Shown here: positions 1-7,438 of the stretch, piece by piece | Position numbering within the stretch: the first letter of the stretch is position 1 | Layout of the letters: every line of letters starts with the position of its first letter | Assembly: GCA_945860375.1 (NCBI GenBank) | Contig: CAMAQR010000073.1 | Location: forward strand, 1 to 15,552 | Direction: 5' to 3' | DNA length: 15,552 nt | Source of the DNA: Pseudorhodobacter antarcticus | GTDB lineage: Bacteria; Pseudomonadota; Alphaproteobacteria; Rhodobacterales; Rhodobacteraceae | Program-made: the position numbers and the translations under genes | The notes under the pieces: model-generated | The model's input: only the letters and a program-made list of their open reading frames with translations | Database searches by the model: none | Told to the model about the DNA's origin: nothing

Positions 1-316
1 GTTCCCAAAACGGTTCCAAACCATAGACGAGGCCCGCACATTCTGCCGCCGCTTCTTCACATGGTATAACGAGGACCATCATCACGCAGGCATCGGCTTG
101 ATGACCCCCGACCAGATCCACTTCGGGCAGGCCAGCGCAATCCACACCGCCCGCAAAACCGCCCTGGACGCCGCGTTCCTCAACACACCCGATCGGTTTG
201 TCGGCCAACACCCCAAACCACCCCAAATCCCGACTGCCGTCTGGATCAACCCGCCCAAGAAAGCGGAGCCAGCCCAAGCCTAAACTCAAAAACCCACTGT
301 CTCAAAGTTGTTGACA
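1..316 (+). mobile_element. IS3-family insertion sequence, right-hand part
   Basis: The transposase stop is followed by about 33 nt ending in CTGTCTCAAAGTTGTTGACA. Read outward-in this is TGTCAACAACTTTGAGACAG, which has the TG...CA terminal form expected of IS3-family inverted repeats. I place the right boundary at about 316. Beyond it the minus-strand methylase reading frame begins, which supports the boundary. The left end is outside the window, so neither the partner inverted repeat nor the short target duplication can be checked. Confidence 0.75.
2..283 (+). CDS. IS3-family transposase (OrfB, DDE integrase), C-terminal part
   Basis: The frame is open from the window's left edge, so this is only the last 93 residues of a transposase whose start lies outside. 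The segment FTWYNEDHHHAGIGLMTP matches the end of the rve integrase core of IS3-family OrfB proteins, where W-Y-N-x-x-H-x-H-x-G-I precedes a conserved L-x-P and includes the region of the third catalytic acidic residue. The proline-rich tail ending PTAVWINPPKKAEPAQA is typical of the proteobacterial branch of the family. The enzyme would carry out cut and copy steps at the IS ends. The downstream terminus is present, so the right half of the element looks intact as far as it can be seen. The subgroup cannot be fixed from this fragment. Confidence 0.9.
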   Translation, partial: FPKRFQTIDEARTFCRRFFTWYNEDHHHAGIGLMTPDQIHFGQASAIHTARKTALDAAFLNTPDRFVGQHPKPPQIPTAVWINPPKKAEPAQA

Positions 317-919
317 CGTTCCGCTCCCTGGCGGAAAGACAGAGGCACAAAGGTTCCGCGCCCCGTCGTCTGCTGTGCTGTCGCCGCAGATCAGCCGGTG
401 CGATCCGAGCTGCCAGAGGTCGCCGGGCACAGACGCCGGCGTGACCGGTGGTTCCGGAATGTCATCCTCGCCCTCGACCGCGCCACCATCCGCCTGATCC
501 GGATCGCGCAGCAGGGCGTCCAGATCCTCGTCAGTGATCCCCAGCAGCGACAGGTCGAAATCTTCGGCCAACAACCCCGCGATCTCGTCGCGCAGCATGG
601 CCTCGTCCCATTCGCCCAGCTCGGTCAGTTTATTGTCGGCGATCCGGTACGCCCGGCGTTCAGCCTCGTCGAGGTGGCCGAGCCGGATCACCGGTACGTC
701 TTTCAGCCCCAGCATGGCGGCGGCCAACACCCGGCCGTGACCAGCAATCAACTCGCCATCATCTGCCACCATGCAGGGCACGGTCCAGCCGAACTTCGCC
801 ATGCTGGCTGCGATCTTGGCGACCTGATTAGTGCCATGGATCTTGGCGCTGCGGGCGTAGGGGCGAAGGCGGTCGAGAGGCCAGGATTCAATCTGGCTCG
901 GCGCAAAAACCAGGTCCAT
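302..919 (-). pseudogene. ParB-domain DNA methylase, truncated by the IS3 element
   Basis: The N-terminal half is a ParB/Srx-type domain (about residues 8-115), with the signature IAGHGR at 58-63 followed by LxDVPVI-like and YRIADNKLTELGEWDE segments. This arrangement is the usual N-terminus of prophage-type site-specific DNA methylases (ParBc fused to an N6_N4 Mtase domain). The linker to the methylase, GDLWQLGSHRLICGDST at 166-182, is present. The frame ends at 205 residues whereas the family is usually over 400, so the SAM-binding FxGxG and D/N-PPY motifs are missing. The last residues (TCQQL, stop) are read from the IS3 terminus, which shows that the gene was interrupted there. The ATG at 917-919 is chosen because the ParB domain follows directly; its ribosome site is weak. 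The product is probably inactive as a methylase. The gene suggests a prophage remnant. Confidence 0.8.
319..336. repeat. Short inverted repeat just outside the IS3 end
   Basis: TTCCGC (319-324) and GCGGAA (331-336) are perfect 6-bp arms around a 6-nt spacer, two bases outside the proposed IS3 terminus. It may be a target-site feature or chance. Confidence 0.35.
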
Positions 920-1056
920 TGGAGACTTTCATCTTGGGGCAGGGCAGACATGCCGATGCGCGCTGGGTGGTGCCAGCGTCAGGATCGGGATCCGCGATGT
1001 CGAAGAATCAAAAGCGCCTGCGAGGGTATCCTCCGGGCGCAATTCTTCGATGATCA

Positions 1057-1081
1057 AGGGGTAGGTCAAGAGGGGTAGGTC
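1057..1081. repeat. Tandem direct repeat, 11 bp, period 14
   Basis: AGGGGTAGGTC occurs at 1057-1067 and again at 1071-1081 with a 3-nt spacer. Both copies are identical. Their role is unknown. Confidence 0.7.
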
Positions 1082-1110
1082 TACCAAACGAAAAATACAC
1101 GCGGATTCAA

Positions 1111-1186
1111 TGGCTTTCGTGCGAGTGGCTTCCGTCGGCTGGCTTCTGGCAAGGTGGCTTCCACAAACTGGATTCTCTGGCTTCCG
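1111..1186. repeat. Iteron-like TGGCTT units
   Basis: TGGCTT followed by C or T and then variable bases occurs five times, starting at 1111, 1126, 1140, 1155 and 1178. The steps are 15, 14, 15 and 23 bp. Units two and five share TGGCTTCCG. The near-regular spacing suggests repeated protein-binding sites or a degenerate tandem repeat. Confidence 0.6.
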
Positions 1187-1199
1187 CAAAAGAATCCAG
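1168..1199. repeat. Inverted repeat, 9-bp arms
   Basis: CTGGATTCT (1168-1176) pairs perfectly with AGAATCCAG (1191-1199) across a 14-nt loop. There is no T-run to mark it as a terminator on either strand, and the loop contains the last TGGCTT unit. Confidence 0.6.
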
Positions 1200-1262
1200 C
1201 ACGCCAAAGTCGTGATTCCGCAAGCCTTTGATAATGAGTCGCTTTTTCCAAGCCCGCCCGGC

Positions 1263-1277
1263 AGGTGGATTCCACCT
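1263..1277. repeat. 15-bp palindrome
   Basis: AGGTGGA (1263-1269), one central T and TCCACCT (1271-1277) form a perfect 7-bp dyad with a single-base centre. The GGATTC core is shared with the neighbouring hairpin arms. It could be a dimeric regulator's site. Confidence 0.55.
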
Positions 1278-1601
1278 AGATTCCCGGGTGAAAAAGCCAG
1301 TCGCTAGCGAAATGCCGCGCTGCGCCCCCCCGCATACAATCAGGACCGGGGAGGAACCATGCCAGGGGGGTAGGCCGATCGCCTGACCTTCGCACTCGGC
1401 CCAAAGCGGCCGGTATGGCACTCCATGGGCAATGTCCGCTTCCCGAGGAACCGGGGGCCGGTGAAACTTCGTTGGCTTTCTGTCTTGCAGTGCGGTCAAG
1501 CCCGGACTCTGCCTTTGAACTGGCGGTGTGTTCCCCTGTCCAGCCTTGCGAACATTGCGGATCATGGACGGTCAACTTCAGGGGCAGTCGGAAATCGTCG
1601 T

Positions 1602-1659
1602 TTGACAATGTGATGGCAGATTTACATGTTGCCCGCATTCGCCAAGTAGAACAATGTGA
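1602..1659 (+). promoter_or_regulatory. Candidate promoter and operator of the kinase-GntR pair
   Basis: A perfect -35 hexamer TTGACA lies at 1602-1607. At 17-bp spacing a weak -10 (CATGTT, 1625-1630) follows. The 9-mer ACAATGTGA overlaps the -35 at 1605-1613 and recurs at 1651-1659 just before the kinase start, so one copy could overlap the promoter and the other the ribosome site. Such placement fits autoregulation by the GntR protein encoded in the same unit, but this is inference. Confidence 0.4.
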
Positions 1660-1662
1660 AGC

Positions 1663-2724
1663 ATGTCTGCTTTGATCACAGTTCTGATAGCCGATGACCT
1701 GACCGGATCGCTCGATTCGATCGCTCCCTTCGCTGCGTTGGGGATGGATTGCGTCTCTTCCGTGTCGCTTGAAGCCCTGGATTCGGCACTTGCTCTTTCA
1801 CCAGAGGTCTTGTCGGTCAATCTTGGCACCCGCGAGTTACCGCCAGATGAAGCGCGCGTGAAGGCGATTGCTGCCACTCGCGCGTTATTGGATGCCGCTG
1901 GGCCAGAGACGCTCTGGATCAAGAAAATCGACTCTCGGCTCAAAGGTCCGATCTTGGCAGAGCTTTCCGGGATGTCCGATGTCTTGCATCCGGAGCGAGT
2001 GCTGCTTTGCCCGGCAATTCCAGAGCTTGGCCGATTCGTCTCGCAAGGTTTTCTGCGAGGGCACGGAATTGCCAGAGAAATTCCCGTAGCGGAAACGGTT
2101 GGGTTCGATCTGTCCTGCGACGTTCCGGATGCGACCAGCGATTCTGACCTTGACCGGCTGGCAGTTTCAGTTCGGTCCGGTACTCTGGTTGCGGCGGCGC
2201 GTGGCCTTGCCTCTGCGCTGGCGCATCGGATTTGTCCCGGTCGCCTGCCGGTCCCCGCGCGCATGCGGCAAGGTCCGGTTGGCTTTGCCATAGGCTCGCG
2301 TGATCCGGTCACCATGGCTCAAGTCGCGCAGCTTCGAGGCCGTGACAGCCTGAGGTTCTTCATGGCCGCAGACGGTGTGGTCACGCCCTTCGCGGATCCC
2401 GGCTCGTTCGTGATCCAGGCAACTGTGGGTGCGGGGGCAGAGGGAAATGTGGTCTCAGCCCGTCTTGCTGACGGCGTGACCCGCTATGTCTCCGGCCTGA
2501 AGACTCTTGTGTTGACGGGCGGCGAAACCGCTGCGGCAGTGCTGGACGCGGCTGGCATCCGGCTCTTGCGGGTGCAAGGCGACGTCTTGCCGGGACTTCC
2601 CTTGTGTCGCGCCATCGATGTGCCCGGTTTTCCCGACCTGATTACAAAATCTGGCGGGTTCGGCTCGCCCGACACATTGCTTCGGCTTTGGCAAGCCGCG
2701 CAAGTTTCAGAGAGATGCCCATGA
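1663..2724 (+). CDS. Four-carbon acid sugar kinase family protein (DUF1537; OtnK/DtnK-like)
   Basis: The 353-residue product carries the marks of the DUF1537 kinases, which phosphorylate C4 sugar acids such as D-threonate or D-erythronate at O4 with ATP. The N-terminal substrate domain shows ADDLTGSLD (10-18), KKIDSRLKG (87-95) and CPAIPELGRFVSQG (116-129). The C-terminal nucleotide-binding domain shows GSRDP (211-215), LTGGETA (284-290) and KSGGFG (329-334). It is shorter than the common length of about 420 residues, with a condensed middle, but no key motif is missing. The ATG at 1663 directly precedes the conserved strand; its ribosome site (GTGAAG) is poor. The stop overlaps the next start as ATGA. 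Codon use looks less GC-biased than in the facing operon. In known pathways the partner is a PdxA2 dehydrogenase, which is present on the other strand. The exact acid is not known. Confidence 0.85.
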   Translation: MSALITVLIADDLTGSLDSIAPFAALGMDCVSSVSLEALDSALALSPEVLSVNLGTRELPPDEARVKAIAATRALLDAAGPETLWIKKIDSRLKGPILAELSGMSDVLHPERVLLCPAIPELGRFVSQGFLRGHGIAREIPVAETVGFDLSCDVPDATSDSDLDRLAVSVRSGTLVAAARGLASALAHRICPGRLPVPARMRQGPVGFAIGSRDPVTMAQVAQLRGRDSLRFFMAADGVVTPFADPGSFVIQATVGAGAEGNVVSARLADGVTRYVSGLKTLVLTGGETAAAVLDAAGIRLLRVQGDVLPGLPLCRAIDVPGFPDLITKSGGFGSPDTLLRLWQAAQVSERCP

Positions 2725-3473
2725 CCGCATTCAAAGTGCCTGAGGCTTCCAATCCGCGTCCCGCTTCAGCTCCCCGTTCAGTGCTTTTGGCCGATGTTGT
2801 GCACGACCGCCTCCGTCGGGCAATCTTTGACGGCCAATATCGTGAGGGCACACGGCTTCCCGGAGAAAACGACCTTGCCCGGCAGTTCGAGGTTTCCAGA
2901 CCTGTAATCCGTGCTGCCCTGAAGCGCCTGCGGGCCGAGGCGCTTGTGGTCTCGCGTCAGGGATCGGGCAGCTTTGTCGCCGCCGGGGGAGAGCCGAAGA
3001 CCTTGGCATTCCAGCCAGTCGAGACCATCGCCGACCTGCAGCGCTGCTACGAGTTTCGCTTGACAATCGAGCCAGCCGCCGCCGCGATGGCCGCCATCCG
3101 CCGCAGCGAGGGGCAACTGGCCGAGATCGTCAAGTTCCTCGCACTTTTGCGTGACGCCACCGAACGCCGCAGCCACTGGGAGGATGCCGATTTCAGCTTT
3201 CACCTCGCGATCACGGCGGCATCGAACAACCAGTATTTCGAAACTTCGATGCGCGCGCTGAAGAACCATATCGCCGTTGGGATGAAGTTTCATGGCCTGT
3301 CACTGCAATCCGTGCGGGGCGGGCTGGATCATGTGCTGGAGGAACACACGGCGATCTTCGACGCGATCCGTCTTGGCCAGCCAGAGGCAGCGCACGACAC
3401 CATGCTGCGCCATGTCACGGGATCGCGCGACCGGCTGTTCGAGGGGCGCTTGCTCGACCTGTCGTCCCGCTAG
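2721..3473 (+). CDS. GntR-family regulator, FadR subfamily (FCD domain)
   Basis: A winged helix-turn-helix occupies about residues 20-87, with LPGENDLARQFEVSRPVIRA as the recognition region and the wing RQGSGSFV. It is followed by an all-helical FCD ligand domain (about 100-240). The metal-binding set of FCD proteins is visible as D157, H161, H209 and H231, so it probably senses a carboxylate, such as a sugar acid, through a bound metal. I choose ATG 2721 over upstream in-frame starts because it gives 250 residues, overlaps the kinase stop as ATGA and has AGAG six bases upstream. It is translationally coupled to the kinase, and its stop overlaps that of the facing alcohol dehydrogenase gene. 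It most likely controls this pair and the facing operon; whether it acts as repressor or activator cannot be told. Confidence 0.88.
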   Translation: MTAFKVPEASNPRPASAPRSVLLADVVHDRLRRAIFDGQYREGTRLPGENDLARQFEVSRPVIRAALKRLRAEALVVSRQGSGSFVAAGGEPKTLAFQPVETIADLQRCYEFRLTIEPAAAAMAAIRRSEGQLAEIVKFLALLRDATERRSHWEDADFSFHLAITAASNNQYFETSMRALKNHIAVGMKFHGLSLQSVRGGLDHVLEEHTAIFDAIRLGQPEAAHDTMLRHVTGSRDRLFEGRLLDLSSR

Positions 3474-4582
3474 AACGCGGCGCGGTAGATTGCTTCGACC
3501 TCGGCCACGCTCATGTCGCGCGGGTTGTTGTCCATCAGGCGACGGATGGCATGCGCTTCGGCGGCCCAGCCGGCCAGTTGGTCTTCGGTCGCGCCATTGT
3601 CGCCAAGGCGCATCTTGACGCCCAGCCTTGCGCACCAGTCGCGGGCCCCCGCCAAAAGGTCGCCCTGCAGGCCCAGAAGCCCGGCAATGCGTGCGGTCTT
3701 GTCCGGGGCGGCGGGGGCGTTGAAGGCCAGCACATGCGGAAAGATGATCGCATTTGCCAGACCATGCGGCAGCTTCAGCCGCGTGCCCAGGGGATAAGCC
3801 AACGCATGGCCCGCCGCCGTATTCACCGGCCCGAGACAGATGCCGCCATAATAGGCCGCCAGCAAAAGACCAGCCCGCGCCTCGGCATCCGTGCCATCGA
3901 CCACGGCGCGGGGCAGGTAGCGGGCGACAAGCTCGATCCCCATCAGGGCATAGCCGTCGATCAGCGGATGCGACTTGCGGTTGGTAAAGGCCTCGACGCA
4001 ATGGGCCATCGCGTCGATCCCGGTGGCGGCTGTCACGGCAGGCGGCAGGGTCATCGTCAGGTCGGGGTCCATCGCCACCATGTCGGCCAGCATAAACGGG
4101 CTTTCGACAGCCACCTTCATCCCCGTCGCCACATCCGTCACCAGCGCGCGTATCCCCGCCTCGGACCCGGTGCCCGCCGTCGTGGGCACCAGGGCCAGCG
4201 CATTCTGCCGCGCGGTCACCTTGTTCGGGCCGATCACCTCGGTCAGCAGCTGTTCGCCGCGCAGAACCGTTACCAGCTTGGCCAGATCCATCACCGACCC
4301 GCCGCCAAAGCCAACCACCAGATCCGGCGCGGCGGCCCGGGCTGCATCCAGCGCCAGGGCAAGGTTGTCGGTGTCGGGCTCGGGCATGACCCCGGCAAAG
4401 ACGCTGACCACCCCCGGCAGACCCAGATCCCCAATCCGTCCCGCCATCGAGCGCTGCGTCAGGACAAGGACACGCTGAAAGCCCTGAGCCAGAGCCCATT
4501 GGCCGACCTCGGCTGCGGTACCGGTGCCGAATTCCACCCGGCGCGGCTGGTGAAGGCGAAGGGGGCGGGCATAATTGGTCAT
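3470..4582 (-). CDS. Iron-containing alcohol dehydrogenase
   Basis: The 370-residue protein is a full-length group III (Fe-dependent) alcohol dehydrogenase. It has the NAD(P)-binding GGGSVMD motif (93-99), PTTAGTGSE (133-141) and the metal-ligand set D190, H194 (GIDAMAHCVEAF), H259 and H273 (GHALAYPLG, LPHGLANA). Members interconvert alcohols or 2-hydroxy acids with aldehydes or ketones in the cytoplasm, for example lactaldehyde, 4-hydroxybutyrate or maleylacetate. The last has a different set of neighbours, so a short hydroxyaldehyde or semialdehyde is more likely here. The start overlaps the DapA-like stop as ATGA, with AAGGA nine bases upstream. It is the last gene of the minus-strand operon, and no terminator separates it from the convergent GntR gene. 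Substrate and direction are inferred only from context. Confidence 0.9.
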   Translation of the reverse strand: MTNYARPLRLHQPRRVEFGTGTAAEVGQWALAQGFQRVLVLTQRSMAGRIGDLGLPGVVSVFAGVMPEPDTDNLALALDAARAAAPDLVVGFGGGSVMDLAKLVTVLRGEQLLTEVIGPNKVTARQNALALVPTTAGTGSEAGIRALVTDVATGMKVAVESPFMLADMVAMDPDLTMTLPPAVTAATGIDAMAHCVEAFTNRKSHPLIDGYALMGIELVARYLPRAVVDGTDAEARAGLLLAAYYGGICLGPVNTAAGHALAYPLGTRLKLPHGLANAIIFPHVLAFNAPAAPDKTARIAGLLGLQGDLLAGARDWCARLGVKMRLGDNGATEDQLAGWAAEAHAIRRLMDNNPRDMSVAEVEAIYRAAF

Positions 4583-5493
4583 GCGGAAAGGTCCTTGATG
4601 CTGGCGCCAATCGCGGTCAGCCGGTCTTTGAGGGAGGCAAGTTCGGCAGCGGTCAGCCCCACCAGAGGTGGGCGGGTCCGCGTCCAGAGCGCAACCCCGT
4701 GGCGGTAGGCGACCATCGCCTTGATCGCCGGAATCTGGACATAGGAGTTCGACAGGTCGCGAAAGGCATCGATCCGCGCCTGCGCGGCAGCCACCTCGGC
4801 GGCGCGGGCAGGGTTGGCATGATGGCGAAAGATCGTGGCAAGGCTGTCGGCCACAAGGTTCGAGGTCGCAGTGATACAGCCTGCCCCCCCCAAACCCATC
4901 AGCGGCAACAGCAGAGGATCGGCCCCCGCCAGCACCGAAAAGCCAGGGAAACGGGCGATCATCTCCTGCATATTCTCGATCTTGCCAGCGGAATCCTTAA
5001 TGCCGACCACTGTTCCGGGGAATTCGCGGATGAGCCGGTCAATCAGATCATGGCTGATCGGCACGCCTGACACCTGAGGGATGTGATACAGCACCACCTG
5101 CAGGCGCGGGTCGCCCACCGCCTCGATCACATGGGCATAGGCGCGGAACAGGCCCTCGTCGCTGACACCCTTGTAATAGTTCGGCGGCAGCATTACCACG
5201 CGCGTCACCCCCAGCGTCAGCGCATGGCGCGTCAACTCGATCGTTTCCGGCAAGGCGTTGACCCCGGTCCCTGGCAACAGCCGGTCGGCCCCCACCGCCG
5301 CAACCGCCGCCTCAAGGATCGCCCGCCGCTCCGCCACGGAAAACGAGTTCGCCTCGCCGGTCGTGCCCAAAAGTGCAATCCCATCGCAGCCATCGGCAAT
5401 CAGCGCCCGGGCGTGGCTGACCAGCGCGCCAAGATCGGGCGACAGGTCCGCCGCCACCGGCGTCGTGGATGCGCAATATACGCCACTGATCAT
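4579..5493 (-). CDS. DapA-family class I aldolase/dehydratase
   Basis: The 304-residue protein belongs to the dihydrodipicolinate synthase / N-acetylneuraminate lyase superfamily, pyruvate-type Schiff-base enzymes with a TIM barrel. The substrate-carboxylate loop GTTGE (43-47), the catalytic tyrosine Y136 in YHIPQ and the Schiff-base lysine K166 in GIKDSAG are all present. The family includes 2-keto-3-deoxy-gluconate aldolase, 5-keto-4-deoxy-glucarate dehydratase, hydroxyproline-pathway enzymes and sialic acid lyase. Placement between a PdxA2-like enzyme and a Fe-alcohol dehydrogenase points to sugar-acid catabolism rather than lysine synthesis. It starts within the PdxA2 stop (ATGA) with GGAG six bases upstream, and it overlaps the dehydrogenase start at its own end. 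Sialic acid lyase is an alternative because of the sialidase-like neighbour, but no ManNAc kinase or epimerase is present. Confidence 0.88.
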   Translation of the reverse strand: MISGVYCASTTPVAADLSPDLGALVSHARALIADGCDGIALLGTTGEANSFSVAERRAILEAAVAAVGADRLLPGTGVNALPETIELTRHALTLGVTRVVMLPPNYYKGVSDEGLFRAYAHVIEAVGDPRLQVVLYHIPQVSGVPISHDLIDRLIREFPGTVVGIKDSAGKIENMQEMIARFPGFSVLAGADPLLLPLMGLGGAGCITATSNLVADSLATIFRHHANPARAAEVAAAQARIDAFRDLSNSYVQIPAIKAMVAYRHGVALWTRTRPPLVGLTAAELASLKDRLTAIGASIKDLSA

Positions 5494-6443
5494 GTCGGTC
5501 TCCGGGTCACGGCCATGCGCCGGGCATAGGCCAGCGCATGATCCAGATTGATGTTCTTGGCAATGCCCTTGCCCGCGATGTCAAAGGCCGTGCCATGATC
5601 GACCGAGCAACGGTCGATCGACAGGCCCAGGCTGACATTCACCGCAGTGTCAAAGGCTACCAGCTTGATCGGGATATGCCCCTGGTCGTGATATTGCGCG
5701 ACAACCAGATCAAAGGCCCCCTCATAGGCGCGGTGAAACACCGTATCGGCCGGGATCGGGCCAAGCACGTCGATACCTTCGGCCAGCGCCAGCGCCACCG
5801 CAGGGGCGATTTCTCGGTCATCCTCGTCGCCAAAAAGGCCGCCCTCGCCGCAATGCGGGTTCAGGCCGGCCACCGCGATGCGGGCGGCGATGCCAATGCG
5901 CTGGAACTGCTGATGCCCGGCCCGGATCGTCGCCAGAATACGCTCGGTCCGCGCCCGGTCGATGGCGCCTTTCAGCGAGATGTGGGTCGAGACGTGAATG
6001 ACGTTCAACCGGTCCGAGGTCAGCAGCATGAAGCTGGACTTTGCCCCTGTCAGGCTGGCCAGCATCCCTGTATGGCCGTCATAGTGGTGCCCCGCCGCGT
6101 TCAGCGCCGCCTTGTTGATGGGGGCGGTCACGATCCCTGCAATCTCACCCTTTTCGGCCTGCCGGACGGCAGCCTCGATGAACTGGAAACAGGCCTCGCC
6201 CCCGCGCGGGTCCAGCTGACCAAAGGGCATCACGCCGCCCGGAATATCCGTCTGGTGCAGATCCAATGAGGCCACGTTGAGCCCCGTTCCCAGCACCTTC
6301 TCTGCCGCGGCCAGACTGTCCGCATTACCAAAAATACGGTAGGCTCGCCGCTCGGCAGGCGAAAGCGAGGCCATAGACTTGACGATGATCTCGGGCCCGA
6401 CCCCTGCAGGTTCGCCCATGGTGATGCCGATTGGCGCGGTCAT
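5490..6443 (-). CDS. PdxA2-like 4-phospho-sugar-acid dehydrogenase
   Basis: The product is homologous to 4-hydroxythreonine-4-phosphate dehydrogenase. The metal and substrate motifs are visible: GEPAGVGPE (10-18), GHTG with H124, LNPHCGEGG with H197, [12 protein letters not shown] with H252, and [14 protein letters not shown] (280-293). The PdxA2 branch oxidises D-threonate or D-erythronate 4-phosphate with NAD+, and decarboxylation then gives dihydroxyacetone phosphate. Association with a DUF1537 kinase is the known hallmark of PdxA2 rather than of vitamin B6 synthesis. I choose ATG 6443 (317 residues) rather than an upstream TTG: it overlaps the ATPase stop as ATGA and has a strong GGGAAGGA site five bases upstream. 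It is unusual that its kinase partner sits about 3 kb away on the other strand. A terephthalate-type TphB role is unlikely without oxygenase neighbours. Confidence 0.88.
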   Translation of the reverse strand: MTAPIGITMGEPAGVGPEIIVKSMASLSPAERRAYRIFGNADSLAAAEKVLGTGLNVASLDLHQTDIPGGVMPFGQLDPRGGEACFQFIEAAVRQAEKGEIAGIVTAPINKAALNAAGHHYDGHTGMLASLTGAKSSFMLLTSDRLNVIHVSTHISLKGAIDRARTERILATIRAGHQQFQRIGIAARIAVAGLNPHCGEGGLFGDEDDREIAPAVALALAEGIDVLGPIPADTVFHRAYEGAFDLVVAQYHDQGHIPIKLVAFDTAVNVSLGLSIDRCSVDHGTAFDIAGKGIAKNINLDHALAYARRMAVTRRPT

Positions 6444-7438
6444 GCTGGTCCTTCCCAATTCGTCCGTCCCGGTCCTGACACCGCATGGCAGGCGACTTGA
6501 TGGCCCACCGCCACCTCGCGCCAGTCGGGGACCGTGGCCTTGCAGATGTCGCGCGCCAGAGGGCAGCGCGGATGAAACCGGCAGCCTTGCGGCGGGTTCA
6601 GGGGGCTTGGCACCTCGCCCACCAGCCGCTGCCGGTTCCTCGGCGCGCGGGGATTCGGTTCCGGCACGGCTGACAGCAGCGCGCGCGTATAGGGGTGTAG
6701 GGGCTGGGCAAACAGCGCCGCAGAGGGCGCCAGTTCTGCCAGCCGCCCGAGGTACATCACGCCCACCCGGTCGCTGATGTGCCGCACCACCGCCAAGTCA
6801 TGCGCGATGAACAAATAGGTCAGCCCGTACTTTGTTTGCAGGTCCAGAAGCAGGTTCAGGATCTGCGCCTGCACCGACACATCCAGCGCCGAAATCGCTT
6901 CGTCACAGACGATGAACCTTGGCTGGCAGGCCAAGGCCCGCGCGATTGCCACCCTTTGCCGTTGCCCACCCGACAGTTCATGCGGATAGCGGTTGGCAAA
7001 GCGGGGCGTCATGCCGACGTCCTCCAACAGGCGCGCGACATGGTCGGGGATTTCCGCCTTGGGGGCAAGGCGGTGAAAGCGGATCGGTTCGGCCAAAGCC
7101 TCGCCAATGGTCATGCGGGGATTCAGGGTGGAATAGGGGTCCTGAAACACGATCTGCAGATCCCGCCGCAGGGGGCGCATCGCATCCTCGTCCAGCCCCG
7201 CAATGTCCTGTCCCTTGTAGTGCACCGACCCGGCGGAGGGCCGTTGCAGGTTCAGGATCGCAAGACCGGTGGTTGACTTGCCGCAGCCGGACTCGCCCAC
7301 CAGCGACAGCGTCTCGCCCTCGATCACGTCCACCGTGAAATCGTCCAGCGCGCGGACGACCGCATGCTGTTGGCCAAAGGCCCCCAAACGCACATCGTAG
7401 CGCTTGGCCAGTCCCCGGATTTCCAGCAGCGCCGTCAT
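6440..7438 (-). CDS. Opp/Dpp-type ABC importer ATPase, second subunit (OppF/DppF-like)
   Basis: The 332-residue ATPase has Walker [10 protein letters not shown] (48-56), the Q-loop glutamine Q99, signature [12 protein letters not shown] (155-166), Walker B ending CDE (178-180) and the switch histidine H213. The C-terminal Oligo_HPY region carries [14 protein letters not shown] and a later VACH, the cysteine set often seen in these ATPases. It pairs with the preceding ATPase to energise import. The start ATG at 7438 overlaps the upstream stop as ATGA, with GGAGGG six bases before it. A longer frame to 7564 is open but lies wholly inside the upstream gene and has no family match, so I rejected it. 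It ends in an ATGA overlap with the PdxA2-like gene, which ties transport to catabolism. Confidence 0.93.
   Translation of the reverse strand: MTALLEIRGLAKRYDVRLGAFGQQHAVVRALDDFTVDVIEGETLSLVGESGCGKSTTGLAILNLQRPSAGSVHYKGQDIAGLDEDAMRPLRRDLQIVFQDPYSTLNPRMTIGEALAEPIRFHRLAPKAEIPDHVARLLEDVGMTPRFANRYPHELSGGQRQRVAIARALACQPRFIVCDEAISALDVSVQAQILNLLLDLQTKYGLTYLFIAHDLAVVRHISDRVGVMYLGRLAELAPSAALFAQPLHPYTRALLSAVPEPNPRAPRNRQRLVGEVPSPLNPPQGCRFHPRCPLARDICKATVPDWREVAVGHQVACHAVSGPGRTNWEGPA

Larger units (their letters stand above)
920..1662. other. Gene-poor stretch with short repeats
   Basis: About 740 bp separate the truncated methylase from the kinase gene. Open frames occur on both strands, but none shows a recognisable domain, a good ribosome site or a consistent coding pattern, and they overlap one another. 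The stretch holds a direct repeat at 1057-1081, a run of TGGCTT units at 1111-1186, a 9-bp hairpin at 1168-1199, a 15-bp palindrome at 1263-1277 and the probable kinase promoter at 1602-1659. It may be decayed prophage or IS flank. Confidence 0.5.

Noticed and set aside
929..1207. 92-residue minus-strand frame upstream of the methylase fragment
   Set aside because: Composition and lack of family features do not support coding, and the repeats run through it.
1107..1638. Overlapping minus-strand frames of 152 and 120 residues in the gene-poor stretch
   Set aside because: No recognisable domain, no good ribosome site, and the frames overlap each other and plus-strand frames equally well. They could be decayed sequence, but I cannot support a gene.
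3300..4610. 436-residue open frame on the minus strand
   Set aside because: It lies in another frame over the iron alcohol dehydrogenase gene, has low-complexity Arg/Gly/Pro composition and no family motif. The dehydrogenase frame has a full motif set.
3551..4708. 385-residue plus-strand open frame
   Set aside because: It is antisense to the Fe-ADH gene and the end of the DapA-like gene, with Arg/Gln/His-rich composition typical of shadow frames in high-GC DNA.
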